Positions 26,243 to 35,908 of a stretch of DNA of 64,000 nucleotides are shown one piece after another; positions within the stretch are counted from its first letter, which is position 1, and each line of letters begins with the position of its first letter. The stretch is taken from contig NZ_ATUX01000008.1 in NCBI RefSeq assembly GCF_000420425.1, positions 169,984-233,983 of the forward strand, read 5' to 3'. Source of the stretch: Schaalia vaccimaxillae DSM 15804. Its GTDB lineage: Bacteria; Actinomycetota; Actinomycetes; Actinomycetales; Actinomycetaceae. Under the pieces are notes generated by a model. That model saw nothing but the letters and a program-made list of their open reading frames with translations. It made no database searches and was not told where the DNA came from. The position numbers were made by a program, and so were the translations under genes.

Positions 26243-29200
26243 TCAATTCGAGCATTGCACGAGTCCGGGGCGACGCGCCCACAGTCCTTCAAGTTCTGCC
26301 TGGCTTCCCATCAGGGTTCTAATCCCCGTGAGAACATCATCCTTACCTCTGATATACACCGTCTTTCGAGTCGAATTATCAACATCGGAAGTGACGACGC
26401 ACGACATTGGTTTTGCATTATTCGTCCAGCCAACGGGTCTGAGAGAGAAAGTGAAGCATGGTTCGGGTTCTTGGACCACGCCCGACTGCGCGTCGTCCTC
26501 GTCAGCAGGCGATTGCACCCGCGGGAGGACATCTGCACCGCAAGAATTGCTCCAAACGACCTGGATGTCCATGGTGGTGCTGGCCGTTGCTTGGTTAGAT
26601 TTGACCTTCCCCCACTTATTTTCAATCTCGAGGACGAAGGAATGGTCCTTACCTGGATCAAGGTCAGTGACAAGGTGAGAACCGGCCTTGTAGTCGACTT
26701 TGATGGCAGTACCATTCGCTGTCAAAACGGCCTGTGAGACAGCCGGGCTTGCCTCTTCTACGGTCCACTCAACCTTGACCTGTGTGGTTGATGTTGGCGT
26801 GGCAGACAACCCTGGCGCATTGGGTACGGACTCGGCAGCCACAGCTGGCGCCGTAACAACTTCAGATGCCGATGGTTGGCCTAACGAAGACATGCCGGTC
26901 TGGCAGAAGTCATATGAGATTGGCGCATTGTCTCCGGAATTAATGACGCCAGATGATGCGGGGAACTCAGGGCTTGACGCACTACATCCTTCGCCGGCCA
27001 CCGAATAGCGCAATGTCAGTTCACCTTGCGAGTAACCGCGTCCAGGCGACTTCTCAAGGCCCACCACCTTCAGTTCGCCTTTCTTACCCGTGGGCCGCAA
27101 GGCCAGTCCATTAGCTTTGGGTGCAAAAGGAATCGTTGAAACTCGAACGGTTGATGTGCCCACCTGGGACTTGACGCCACGCGCATTTGATGTCTGAACC
27201 GACACAGTGTGTTCAAGTTCCGGGGAAATGCCCTTAAGAACGGCTTTCGTGTCATTCGGGCCAACTGTCTGCGTCACTGAACCAATAGTGATTGTTGTTG
27301 ATCCCCATTCGGCATCCTGGGGAGTACCACGATCCCATGACACTTCAAGCGTTGCCGTTTCCCCGTCGGAACTAGATTCGGTGACAACAGTGCTAGTGAT
27401 CCATGGCGTATCCGGGGTTCCATAGGGCGTGCCCACTGCTCCATCAGAGCTTTGCGACGGCTGCTTGGCACCATTGTGAGCAACAATGCTCACCGTGTAG
27501 GACTGTCCATTGGTCAAATCAGAAACCACAGTGCTCGTACCTGTAACGTCAATCGTCCTGACGCCACCCGCTCCAGCAATGGACACTGTGTAACGCTGGA
27601 TCGCAGACCCTTCATTTTCGGGAGGAATCCAAGAAATCTGGAGCTGACGATCTGCAGCCTCAATCGTGGGGGTCGGCATCTTCCCCGGCACAGCATCGAC
27701 GAGTTCTCTATTCGAAACTTGAGAGGAGTCAGAAAAATCAACATCATTGTGTGCGCGAACACTGAAAGCGTGCTCCACACCATTCGTCAGACCCGAAATC
27801 TGGCAGGCAGTGATCTCACATCTGGTGATCTGACCCGTCACCACATTCGTGACCTCGTAGAAATCAATTTCCGCCCCGTTGTTAGCACCGGGAGTAAAGG
27901 TCACCATGGCTCTTCCGGCACCCATCACGGACGCTTTAACAGCAGAAGGAGGCTCAGGACGATCACGCACTACGAGGACAACCCTGCCCTGAACATTACG
28001 CGCCGGATCTTCAGTGGCATCAGCAACCTTGTAGGTCACCACCATCGAGCCAGTGGTTCCGGCTTGGGGCGTAATCGTCAAGCGATAGCTATTTGAATCC
28101 GGATCCAAAGTCCCGGCACCCACTTGGAATTGAACCGAGTGAATACGAAGTCTGGTCTCCTTGAAGGGATTGAACAGAGCGGGCGTGAGATCAACAACCA
28201 CAGGTTTCCCAGCATTCGCCGTCGTGATTTCAATATCGGTTGCCCGCGGCAATGGAGCCGTCGAAGAGACTACCTTGACAGGAATCTGGGCCTGAACTGG
28301 GCCCGACCCATCGTCAACGGAAACGGTGATTGGATCCAAATCCCCCTGCGGTTGACCAATAGCCGCTTGAACCGACAGCGTGTGATCTTTAAGGGACACT
28401 GTCGCACCCGTGGGACTCTTAATGAGTTCGTATGCAAAGGTCGTTGGGTCACCATCATCGGGGTCATGAACCATCAGTGACAAGTCGTAAAGAACCGGAT
28501 CGTCTCCGGCAGCAACCTTAATCGCCGTTGGCGTGAGCGTCGGCGGGTGATTGGTCACCGACTTAACCTTGAGAGGAATGGTCAAGACGGCTGATAAGGC
28601 CGAATCGTCATCAGCCAGTCCATCGCGGGCCTCGAACGATATAGAGCTCTTGCCAACATAGTCTTTCGACACATGGAACTTGATCGTGTGATCGCCCTCG
28701 AGTGTCATTCCCTGGTCAATGCCAACTGAGCCTTTCAGGGTGGACTCATCGACGATGTGCGCTGTTCGACCCGCACGCACCAAGACAAAGTCCTTAATGT
28801 CAACCGTGACGTCTTCACCTGCTCTGACCTCAAGGGGAACGCGAGTCTCATCAATCATCGGTCGCGTCCGGTCAATGCCGGGGACGAAGACGACAGCAGA
28901 GGCACTCAAACCGTCCTTATCGGTGATCGTGTAAACGACATGGGCGCGCCCAGCCGATGGAGTGATCAGTAGATCCTGGCCGTCAACGGAGGCAAGCGGA
29001 GAATCCGTCGAGACTTGCAGATCGGCAACGACGCCGTCGGGGTCGTCATCATTAGCTGTAACAGGAACTCGCACTTTGCCTGTGCCTTCAGGCAATTCGG
29101 AAACAGCAACAACGTCATCGCGCGCGATAGGTGGTTGCAGCGGCGCGTCCTCTTTGACGTGGATAACCAGGGTGCCCGTGGCAAAACCGCCGTGCCCATC

Positions 29201-32200
29201 GGTGATGTCATAAGCAATCGAGTAGTCGCCTTCTTGCTTGGGTGACTTAAAAGTGATCGTCTGGCCGGTGATGCGCTCCCCCAGCCCCTCGACGCTGGGC
29301 ACTAACGAATCTTCCACCAAAGAAATGACGTCACCGTCGGCGTCAATATCGTTGACGAGGATGCCCACCGACACTTCCCTATTGGAGCGAATCGTAATCA
29401 GGTCGTCAACCGCAATAGGATCCTGGTTACCTGTGGCAGGAGGCGCGATACCAACGCGCACACGGGCAGTTGCTTGTTTACCTTTTCGATCCTCAACAAT
29501 GTAGGTAAAAACATCTGTGCCTGCCGACTCCTTGGCCGGTGTGTATTCGAGCCAGTCAGTACCCAATTCAACAGTGCCTTTGGTGGGTGACTGTTCGATA
29601 CCGATCAGGGTGACCGAATCACCGTCTGGGTCAATCCCATTGAGCGGAACTGGAATTCTGGTCATTTCTGAGGTGACAGCCCAAGCGGTCAAAGCTTTAG
29701 GTTGCGGAGCAGAGTTCGTTTCAGAATCGGCAATCACCTCAAATGTCACCGTCGAAGAAGCCTTATTTCCCGCTGAATCACGCACCGTATAGGTGACCAC
29801 TTTGATGCCGGGGGCATCTCCAGCTTCGAGGCGCACAAGGTTGCCGGTAACGAAGGCTTTGCCCAACTCAGGTCGATTCGTATTGTCCTCGACAGTAGGG
29901 AGGACTGATAGAGGTAAGCCTGCAGGGGATCGATCATTGGCCAATACAGCCACTGAACCAATATCCCCGACCCTGACCTTTACTGCGTCAGGATTGACCT
30001 CGGGAACCTGATTAATGTCCTGGGACTTCGTGGGAACAACGGTCACCTGGGCCTTTGCAGTGTCTTGCCCATTTGACACGGTATAAGTGAAAGCCACCGA
30101 GTGTTCTAAGCCAGCCGGAGCAGTAATCCTCAGCAGGTGGCGATCAATGAGCGTCACCTGCAAACCCAAGGAGTCCGGCACCTCGACGCTTTGGACAACA
30201 AGCACTCCACCAGCGGGATCAGAATCATTTGCCAAGGGGGCGACCAGAGTCGATCCGCCTGCGGGCAAAACTGCCAGATCGTCCTCGGCAATAGGAGTTG
30301 CTTTCTCTTGAGCAGCAACAACGTCGACGCGAATGACACCCAACGCGGTCGACGGACCATCTGTGACCGTGTAGGTGAATTGGTAGGACCCTGGAGCTGT
30401 TCCAACGAAAGTGATGGTGCCCAGATTCAGGTCGGGCGTCAGGGTGGTGGTGACTGGCGCAACGGACACCGCAACCAGCGACAAGGCGTCACCATTGGCA
30501 TCCGTGTCATTGGTCAGCGGATCCAACACCAAGGGCTCCCCTACTCGCGCCACATAAAAGTCGGCGTTAGCTACAGGGGGAATGCTCCCTGGTTCTTGAA
30601 CATTGACGGTCAAAACTCCGCTGGTTGTTTCCTGGCCGTCAGAGACCAGTACTTCAATGGTTTTGGTGCCCGCACCCAATCCCAAGTCCTTGACCGAGAC
30701 CGTTCCGTCTTCGGAATACTGAATGGACAAACCATCTGGAGCAACCGCGTTGGCCAGATAAATCTGGTCACCGTCAGGGTCGATCCAGTCTGTCAGAATG
30801 TTGTATTCAATCTGCGCTTCAGCACCAAGTTTGATCACGGGATTACGCAGCTGCTGGGGGCCTTCATTAACCGACCAAGGATGAACAGTCAGTGTCACCG
30901 TGGCTGTGTCGGCTGCTTCACCGTCAGTGACTTCGTAGGTGAAGGTCGTTGTTCCCGTCTGTTCGTCGGAAACATCAGTGATCTGTAGGGCTCGTCCCCC
31001 GCGGGTACGGACAACTCTGCCAAACTCAGGTGTCTCAAGGACGCGTGCGGTCAGCACATCACCATCGGGATCTGAGTCGTTTTGCAGGACGGGAAGGGTT
31101 GTGGAACGGCCGGGGCGAATACCAAAGTCGTCGTCAACGGCTTCTGGCGGGCTGTTCTTTTCGTGCCGCTCTGGGTCGGCGATTTCCTCGTTGATTTCCG
31201 GGGTTTCTTCTTCAACCTTGTTCTTGACAAGGTCCTTTTCGACCTCGTCCCAGTTGTCCATGAGGACCATGTTTTCGTCGGGCAACCACACCGATCCGTT
31301 GCCAGTGTCGTTGAGAACAATACGAGTCCGGTTGGTTCTAAACGTGATCTCACCTGCGCCCTGCAGGCTTCCAACGATCTGCGACTGATCGAGGGTCGAG
31401 TCGTCACAGACCCGCAAGTATGCGCCTGATACAGCCCACGCCCCATAACTACATCCGTTGTGACGTACGGGAGCAGCCGCATTTCCAACGACATCATCGC
31501 GTACTGCGCCTAGTACCTGGGCCGGACCTCCATCTAAAGGAACAGCAAACAAAGCGGTGGTCGTGGACAAGAGGACCCGATCCCAGTTTGGGCCTGGCAA
31601 CTGAAGGACGGCTCCCGAACCGATGCCCTGCTCCATGAGGTCGTAGAGTTTGCCGTCGGGCAAAACCAATGTATTCGATTTGGAATCGAGACCAACGGGC
31701 TGATCGCCCACAACGGTCAATGTTAAGTCGGCAGCTGGCGACAAACCAGACACCGTCGTTGTTGCCGTGTCAATGACTTGACCGGAACGTTGAACGCTGA
31801 GTAATTCGCCGGCAACAGCTGACAGAGCGTAGACATTACCCGTGGTGGATGTGGCCACTGCTCCGGCATCCAGTCCGGTGGCCAGTGATGTTTCTTCCGT
31901 GTACGAGGTCGAGGACGGGGCTGTCGCATCAGCCATCCACAAGTTTCCCTGGGTCGGATCGATGACTCCGAGGGAAGTACCGCCTTGCATGGCAGAGGCA
32001 CCCTCGGGCAACGAAGTGGCAGCACCTAAAGCAACATTGGCGACGTCAACGGGAGCCAGGGAACGGGAAGTGAAGTCGGAGAAGGTGACGGTGTCGCCTG
32101 CCTGCCCAATGTCAAAATTGGTGGACTCGGTGATGAATGCGCCGTCGAGGACTCGGGCGTCGTAGTTCATGTGCCCGACCATGAGTTTAGCTTCGTTGGT

Positions 32201-32359
32201 GACCCAAATACCGCCGTCATCAACATTGACTTCGGTGGTTTCGACGCCGCGGTGAATGATGGCTAAAAGCGAAACAACCATCGCAAATACGAGAACGACA
32301 ATCGCCGGACTGCGTTTAAGCAGGTTTCGGCGACGGCGTGATGCGGCGCGAGAAGCCAT
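26243..32359 (-). CDS. Giant surface protein with tandem Ig/cadherin-like and FnIII domains
   Basis: The product is about 2038 residues from ATG 32359 (a GTG two codons upstream is an alternative). A basic N-terminus and one transmembrane helix (~20-38, AIVVLVFAMVVSLLAII) indicate a type II membrane protein. Residues ~45-370 look like a beta-propeller-type sensor (repeated V-D-P...L-W-M-A strands). From ~400 about eleven Ig/cadherin-like modules follow, many with ND.DPDGD calcium-type motifs. Some four to five FnIII modules follow (PPSAVKASV.., PTPTIEAADRQLQISW.., WITSTVV..), ending in a Cys-containing tail. The same FnIII-AAA-DUF58-transglutaminase-kinase order occurs in bifidobacteria (the PFNA cluster, as I recall). 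Likely an extracellular scaffold or adhesin. Confidence 0.93.
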   Translation of the reverse strand: MASRAASRRRRNLLKRSPAIVVLVFAMVVSLLAIIHRGVETTEVNVDDGGIWVTNEAKLMVGHMNYDARVLDGAFITESTNFDIGQAGDTVTFSDFTSRSLAPVDVANVALGAATSLPEGASAMQGGTSLGVIDPTQGNLWMADATAPSSTSYTEETSLATGLDAGAVATSTTGNVYALSAVAGELLSVQRSGQVIDTATTTVSGLSPAADLTLTVVGDQPVGLDSKSNTLVLPDGKLYDLMEQGIGSGAVLQLPGPNWDRVLLSTTTALFAVPLDGGPAQVLGAVRDDVVGNAAAPVRHNGCSYGAWAVSGAYLRVCDDSTLDQSQIVGSLQGAGEITFRTNRTRIVLNDTGNGSVWLPDENMVLMDNWDEVEKDLVKNKVEEETPEINEEIADPERHEKNSPPEAVDDDFGIRPGRSTTLPVLQNDSDPDGDVLTARVLETPEFGRVVRTRGGRALQITDVSDEQTGTTTFTYEVTDGEAADTATVTLTVHPWSVNEGPQQLRNPVIKLGAEAQIEYNILTDWIDPDGDQIYLANAVAPDGLSIQYSEDGTVSVKDLGLGAGTKTIEVLVSDGQETTSGVLTVNVQEPGSIPPVANADFYVARVGEPLVLDPLTNDTDANGDALSLVAVSVAPVTTTLTPDLNLGTITFVGTAPGSYQFTYTVTDGPSTALGVIRVDVVAAQEKATPIAEDDLAVLPAGGSTLVAPLANDSDPAGGVLVVQSVEVPDSLGLQVTLIDRHLLRITAPAGLEHSVAFTYTVSNGQDTAKAQVTVVPTKSQDINQVPEVNPDAVKVRVGDIGSVAVLANDRSPAGLPLSVLPTVEDNTNRPELGKAFVTGNLVRLEAGDAPGIKVVTYTVRDSAGNKASSTVTFEVIADSETNSAPQPKALTAWAVTSEMTRIPVPLNGIDPDGDSVTLIGIEQSPTKGTVELGTDWLEYTPAKESAGTDVFTYIVEDRKGKQATARVRVGIAPPATGNQDPIAVDDLITIRSNREVSVGILVNDIDADGDVISLVEDSLVPSVEGLGERITGQTITFKSPKQEGDYSIAYDITDGHGGFATGTLVIHVKEDAPLQPPIARDDVVAVSELPEGTGKVRVPVTANDDDPDGVVADLQVSTDSPLASVDGQDLLITPSAGRAHVVYTITDKDGLSASAVVFVPGIDRTRPMIDETRVPLEVRAGEDVTVDIKDFVLVRAGRTAHIVDESTLKGSVGIDQGMTLEGDHTIKFHVSKDYVGKSSISFEARDGLADDDSALSAVLTIPLKVKSVTNHPPTLTPTAIKVAAGDDPVLYDLSLMVHDPDDGDPTTFAYELIKSPTGATVSLKDHTLSVQAAIGQPQGDLDPITVSVDDGSGPVQAQIPVKVVSSTAPLPRATDIEITTANAGKPVVVDLTPALFNPFKETRLRIHSVQFQVGAGTLDPDSNSYRLTITPQAGTTGSMVVTYKVADATEDPARNVQGRVVLVVRDRPEPPSAVKASVMGAGRAMVTFTPGANNGAEIDFYEVTNVVTGQITRCEITACQISGLTNGVEHAFSVRAHNDVDFSDSSQVSNRELVDAVPGKMPTPTIEAADRQLQISWIPPENEGSAIQRYTVSIAGAGGVRTIDVTGTSTVVSDLTNGQSYTVSIVAHNGAKQPSQSSDGAVGTPYGTPDTPWITSTVVTESSSDGETATLEVSWDRGTPQDAEWGSTTITIGSVTQTVGPNDTKAVLKGISPELEHTVSVQTSNARGVKSQVGTSTVRVSTIPFAPKANGLALRPTGKKGELKVVGLEKSPGRGYSQGELTLRYSVAGEGCSASSPEFPASSGVINSGDNAPISYDFCQTGMSSLGQPSASEVVTAPAVAAESVPNAPGLSATPTSTTQVKVEWTVEEASPAVSQAVLTANGTAIKVDYKAGSHLVTDLDPGKDHSFVLEIENKWGKVKSNQATASTTMDIQVVWSNSCGADVLPRVQSPADEDDAQSGVVQEPEPCFTFSLRPVGWTNNAKPMSCVVTSDVDNSTRKTVYIRGKDDVLTGIRTLMGSQAELEGLWARRPGLVQCSN

Positions 32360-32373
32360 AGGCACCCCATTGC

Positions 32374-32400
32374 TTGTCCCGACAGATGATTATCGGACAA
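32374..32400. promoter_or_regulatory. Imperfect palindrome in leader of giant-protein operon
   Basis: TTGTCC and GGACAA arms are 15 bases apart, with CGA/TCG pairing inside, starting about 14 bp upstream of the ATG. It could be an operator or a leader hairpin. On the minus strand GATAAT lies inside it and could be a -10 element, but no good -35 is seen. Confidence 0.35.
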
Positions 32401-32483
32401 TATTCTGACACGCCTGCCCCTATAAAAGGGAGGGGTCTTCATGTCTTGGGATGAACCGCACGCTCACACTCCCTCCCCCTCGC

Positions 32484-32544
32484 GCCGAGAGCAGACTTTA
32501 TGGTCGAAAAATCCGGTTTTTGGACCATAAAGTCTGCTCTCGGC
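32484..32544. terminator. Very long perfect inverted repeat downstream of clpC
   Basis: Arms of 22 bp (32484-32505 and 32523-32544, beginning GCCGAGAGCAGAC) are exact reverse complements. After one G-G mismatch an inner AAAAA/TTTTT pair and a TCCGG loop follow. It begins 8 bp after the clpC stop and probably ends that transcript as a U-less hairpin. The arm length is unusual for an ordinary terminator, so a mobile palindromic repeat is an alternative. Confidence 0.65.
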
Positions 32545-32552
32545 GGAAAAGG

Positions 32553-35021
32553 TTACTGGCCGTTGAAGGTGAACTTACGGTCCGGGCCCTCGCCCTCGAC
32601 ACCCACAGTCACAACCTGGCCGGCGACAATCTCTCCGAAGAGGATTCGCTCGGACAAAGCATCCTCGATCTCGCGCTGGATTGCGCGACGCAACGGGCGG
32701 GCACCCAAAACGGGGTCGAAACCAAGATCAGCCAGCAGGTCACGCGCCTCGTCGGTGAGCTGCAGGTGCATCTCCTGAGCCTCCATGCGCTTAGCCAGCT
32801 TGGCAACCATGAGATCAACAATCTGCTTAATCTGCTGCTTATCGAGCGGCGGGAACACAATCGTGTCATCCACACGGTTGAGGAACTCAGGGCGGAAGTG
32901 CTGCTTGAGTTCTTCAGCGACCTTGGCTTTCATACGCGAGTAGTCGTGCGTCATGTTCTCAGCCGACTGGAAGCCCGTGAGCACACCCTTGTTAATGTCA
33001 CGCGTACCCAGGTTCGTCGTCATGATGATCACGGTGTTCTTAAAGTCCACCTTGCGGCCCTGCGAATCGGTCAAGCGACCTTCTTCCAGGATCTGCAGCA
33101 GCGAATTGAAGATATCCGGGTGAGCCTTCTCAACCTCGTCGAAGAGAACAACTGAGAAGGGCTTGCGGCGAACCTTCTCGGTGAGCTGGCCGCCCTCGTC
33201 GTAACCCACGTAGCCGGGAGGGGCACCGAAGAGGCGCGAGGCCGTGTGCTTCTCAGAGAACTCAGACATATCGAGTTGAATGAGGGCATCCTCGTCGCCG
33301 AAGAGGAACTCGGCCAACGCCTTCGCCAACTCCGTCTTACCCACACCGGTGGGGCCAGCGAAGATGAAGGAGCCACCGGGACGGTTCGGGTCCTTCAAGC
33401 CTGAACGTGTGCGTCGAATCGACTGCGACAGGGCCTTGACGGCCTCATCTTGGCCGATGACACGCTTATGCAACTCGTCTTCCATGGCCAGAAGCTTCGT
33501 TGTTTCCGTCTGCGTGAGCTTGAAAACGGGGATGCCGGTGGACATTGCCAGAACCTCGGCGATTTCCTCGTCCGTCACCTCAGCAATCTCGTCGCTTTCG
33601 CCGCCCTTCCAGGCAGCTTCCTTAGCCTTGCGTTCCTCGCCCAGCTTCGACTCTTCATCGCGCAAAGCCGCAGCCTTCTCAAAGTCCTGGTCGTCAATGG
33701 CCGACTCTTTATTGCGGCGCACCTCGGCGATCTTTTCATCCAACTCGCGCAGCTCAGGCGGGGCAGTCATGCGGCGAATACGCAAGCGGGCGCCGGCCTC
33801 GTCCATCAGGTCGATGGCCTTGTCTGGCAAGAAACGATCCGAAATGTAGCGGTCCGCCAACTCTGCCGACGCTTTAATGGCCTCGTCAGTGATGATGACG
33901 CGGTGGTGGGCCTCGTAGCGGTCACGCAGACCCTTGAGGATCTCAATGGCCTCATCGACGCTGGGCTCATCAACCTTCACAGGCTGGAAACGGCGTTCGA
34001 GCGCCGCATCCTTTTCGATGTACTTGCGGTACTCGTCATTCGTGGTCGCACCAATGGTTTGGAGTTCGCCGCGAGCCAGCATGGGCTTGAGCATCTGAGC
34101 GGCATCAATCGAACCCTCAGCGGCTCCCGCTCCGACCAGCGTGTGGATCTCATCAATGAACAAGATGATGTCGCCGCGAGTGCGGATCTCTTTGAGGACC
34201 TTCTTCAGGCGCTCTTCGAAGTCGCCGCGGTAGCGCGAACCAGCCACCAGCGACCCCATGTCGAGGCTGTAAATCTGACGATCCTTAATGGTCTCGGGGA
34301 CGTCACCGTGGACGATGGCCTGAGCGAGGCCCTCCACGACGGCGGTCTTACCCACACCAGGTTCGCCAATGAGCACCGGATTGTTCTTGGTGCGACGCGA
34401 CAGAACCTGCATGACGCGCTCCATTTCGGTGCGACGCCCAATCACCGGGTCGAGCTTATTTTCGCGCGCAGCCTGGGTGAGGTTGCGGCCAAATTGCTCA
34501 AGAATCGCAGAGTTGGAACGCTCCGGACCTCCCGGGCCTCCAACACCGGCGCCCACAGACTCGCGTCCCTCTTCATCGCCGCGCTGGTAACCCGACAGCA
34601 TCTGGATGACGGTCTGACGCACTTGCGCCAGATCTGCACCCTGCTTGGTCAGGACCTGGGCTGCCACACCCTCGCCCTCTTTGAGTAGGCCAAGCAGCAG
34701 GTGCTCGGTGCCAATGTAGTTATGTCCAAGCTGAAGGGCTTCACGCAGCGACAGTTCGAACACGCGCTTGGCGCGCGGCGTAAAGGGGATGTGCCCTTCC
34801 ACCGGCTTCTCGCCAGCACCAATGATTTCGGTGACGCTTGCGCGCACCTCGTCGCCCTTAATATTCATGGTTTCCAGGGCTTTGGCGGCCACGCCCTCGC
34901 CCTCGGTAATCAGACCGAGAAGCAGGTGCTCTGTGCCGATGTAGTTGTGCTTGAGGCCGCGCGCTTCGTCCTGTGCGAGGACGACGACTCGGCGTGCCCG
35001 GTCGGTAAACCGTTCGAACAT
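32553..35021 (-). CDS. clpC: ATP-dependent Clp protease ATPase subunit ClpC
   Basis: I chose the ATG at 35021 ([20 protein letters not shown]), the usual ClpC start, with GGGAGAG upstream; a longer frame to 35078 lacks family support. The product has 822 residues: two N-terminal Clp_N repeats (each with [12 protein letters not shown]), AAA-1 with [13 protein letters not shown], a UVR-containing middle domain, AAA-2 with [14 protein letters not shown], and the C-terminal D2-small domain. It unfolds substrates for ClpP. The upstream 73 bp holds no clear CtsR box. Confidence 0.98.
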   Translation of the reverse strand: MFERFTDRARRVVVLAQDEARGLKHNYIGTEHLLLGLITEGEGVAAKALETMNIKGDEVRASVTEIIGAGEKPVEGHIPFTPRAKRVFELSLREALQLGHNYIGTEHLLLGLLKEGEGVAAQVLTKQGADLAQVRQTVIQMLSGYQRGDEEGRESVGAGVGGPGGPERSNSAILEQFGRNLTQAARENKLDPVIGRRTEMERVMQVLSRRTKNNPVLIGEPGVGKTAVVEGLAQAIVHGDVPETIKDRQIYSLDMGSLVAGSRYRGDFEERLKKVLKEIRTRGDIILFIDEIHTLVGAGAAEGSIDAAQMLKPMLARGELQTIGATTNDEYRKYIEKDAALERRFQPVKVDEPSVDEAIEILKGLRDRYEAHHRVIITDEAIKASAELADRYISDRFLPDKAIDLMDEAGARLRIRRMTAPPELRELDEKIAEVRRNKESAIDDQDFEKAAALRDEESKLGEERKAKEAAWKGGESDEIAEVTDEEIAEVLAMSTGIPVFKLTQTETTKLLAMEDELHKRVIGQDEAVKALSQSIRRTRSGLKDPNRPGGSFIFAGPTGVGKTELAKALAEFLFGDEDALIQLDMSEFSEKHTASRLFGAPPGYVGYDEGGQLTEKVRRKPFSVVLFDEVEKAHPDIFNSLLQILEEGRLTDSQGRKVDFKNTVIIMTTNLGTRDINKGVLTGFQSAENMTHDYSRMKAKVAEELKQHFRPEFLNRVDDTIVFPPLDKQQIKQIVDLMVAKLAKRMEAQEMHLQLTDEARDLLADLGFDPVLGARPLRRAIQREIEDALSERILFGEIVAGQVVTVGVEGEGPDRKFTFNGQ

Positions 35022-35156
35022 GAATGCTCTCCCATCACTGATGGCCTCTCCCCCGGACAGTTGACCGGTTCGAGCCATCTCACTGGGATTAACCCTAGGG
35101 GCAGGTCTGCCGCCTGCGCGCGTTAGTTCGCCCAGGGCGTGAGGGATCAGCCGTTA

Positions 35157-35376
35157 CTAACCTCCCAGGCTTTCCCCGCACTGACGATCTAACGCGGTGT
35201 ACATGTTTGACGAACTCTCCACAAGCTCTGCAATGGTGCGAAGCATCTGTGCTCGGTCCCTCATCTGCTGGCGCCACAGTCGAAGAAAAGTCTGCTGCCG
35301 CCTGACTGAGCATCTGCGCCTGTTGAGTCAACTCGTCTAAATCGATATCGATCCGTTCATTGACCGTGCTGCTCAT
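35157..35376 (-). pseudogene. Small helical Esx-like protein gene with apparent frameshift
   Basis: The first ~33 residues (MSSTVNERIDIDLDELTQQA...FSST) look like a normal helical protein. The same frame then gives an unnatural Cys/His/Arg-rich sequence to 35095. Shifting +1 near 35280 gives LWRQQMRDRAQMLRTIAELV and then ESSSNMYTALDRQCGESLGG with a stop at 35157-35159, which reads as an amphipathic second helix. The repaired product would be about 73 residues, a helix pair resembling a shortened WXG100-type protein without the W-x-G turn. It could be decayed, or a base error may hide an intact gene. Function unknown. Confidence 0.5.
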
Positions 35377-35482
35377 GCGGAAAATATCCTTTGGCTTTCG
35401 GACCTACCCCTTGAAATTCAGCTTTAGCGTATCGGCTATACCAACTAAGCGACACCGTACCGGCACACAAGTTACGCTGGCA

Positions 35483-35908
35483 TTAAGCCTCGACAATCAC
35501 CGTGAACGGCCCGTCGTTGACAAGCTCCACCTGCATCATGGCGCCGAAGCGTCCAGTTGCAACCTCGATGCCGCGGCCTCGTAAATCAGCCACCACCGCG
35601 TCAACGAGGGGTTCGGCCTCGGCCCCGGGAGCTGCGTGCAACCACGACGGCCGCCTGCCCTTGCGAGTGTCGCCATATAGCGTGAATTGAGAGACGACGA
35701 GGACGGGCGCACCCACATCTTCCACGCTGGCCTCGCCCTCAAATAGTCGTAGTTCGGCGATTTTTCGGGCGACAGTTGCAACCTGCTCGGTTCCGTCGCC
35801 GCGCTTGACACCAAGCAACACCATGAGCCCTGGGCGGTCAATAGCGCCAACAACTTCGCCCTCGACACTCACTTGGGCGCGAGTGACTCGCTGGATGACG
35901 GCTCTCAT
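35483..35908 (-). CDS. dtd: D-aminoacyl-tRNA deacylase
   Basis: The 141-residue product has the usual DTD length and start ([15 protein letters not shown]). The catalytic SQFTLYGD motif and the C-terminal NDGPFTV (Gly-Pro) motif are present. It hydrolyses D-aminoacyl-tRNA (and Gly-tRNA-Ala) by an RNA-based mechanism. The start overlaps the stop of the upstream ygfZ-like gene by one base, so the two are coupled. Confidence 0.97.
   Translation of the reverse strand: MRAVIQRVTRAQVSVEGEVVGAIDRPGLMVLLGVKRGDGTEQVATVARKIAELRLFEGEASVEDVGAPVLVVSQFTLYGDTRKGRRPSWLHAAPGAEAEPLVDAVVADLRGRGIEVATGRFGAMMQVELVNDGPFTVIVEA

Noticed and set aside
33450..34688. 412-codon plus-strand frame opposite clpC
   Set aside because: Complement of highly conserved ClpC coding sequence; composition is a shadow of codon bias.
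35095..35156. Extension of the small gene upstream of clpC in its nominal frame
   Set aside because: The residues ([25 protein letters not shown]) do not look like a folded protein and the +1 frame does.
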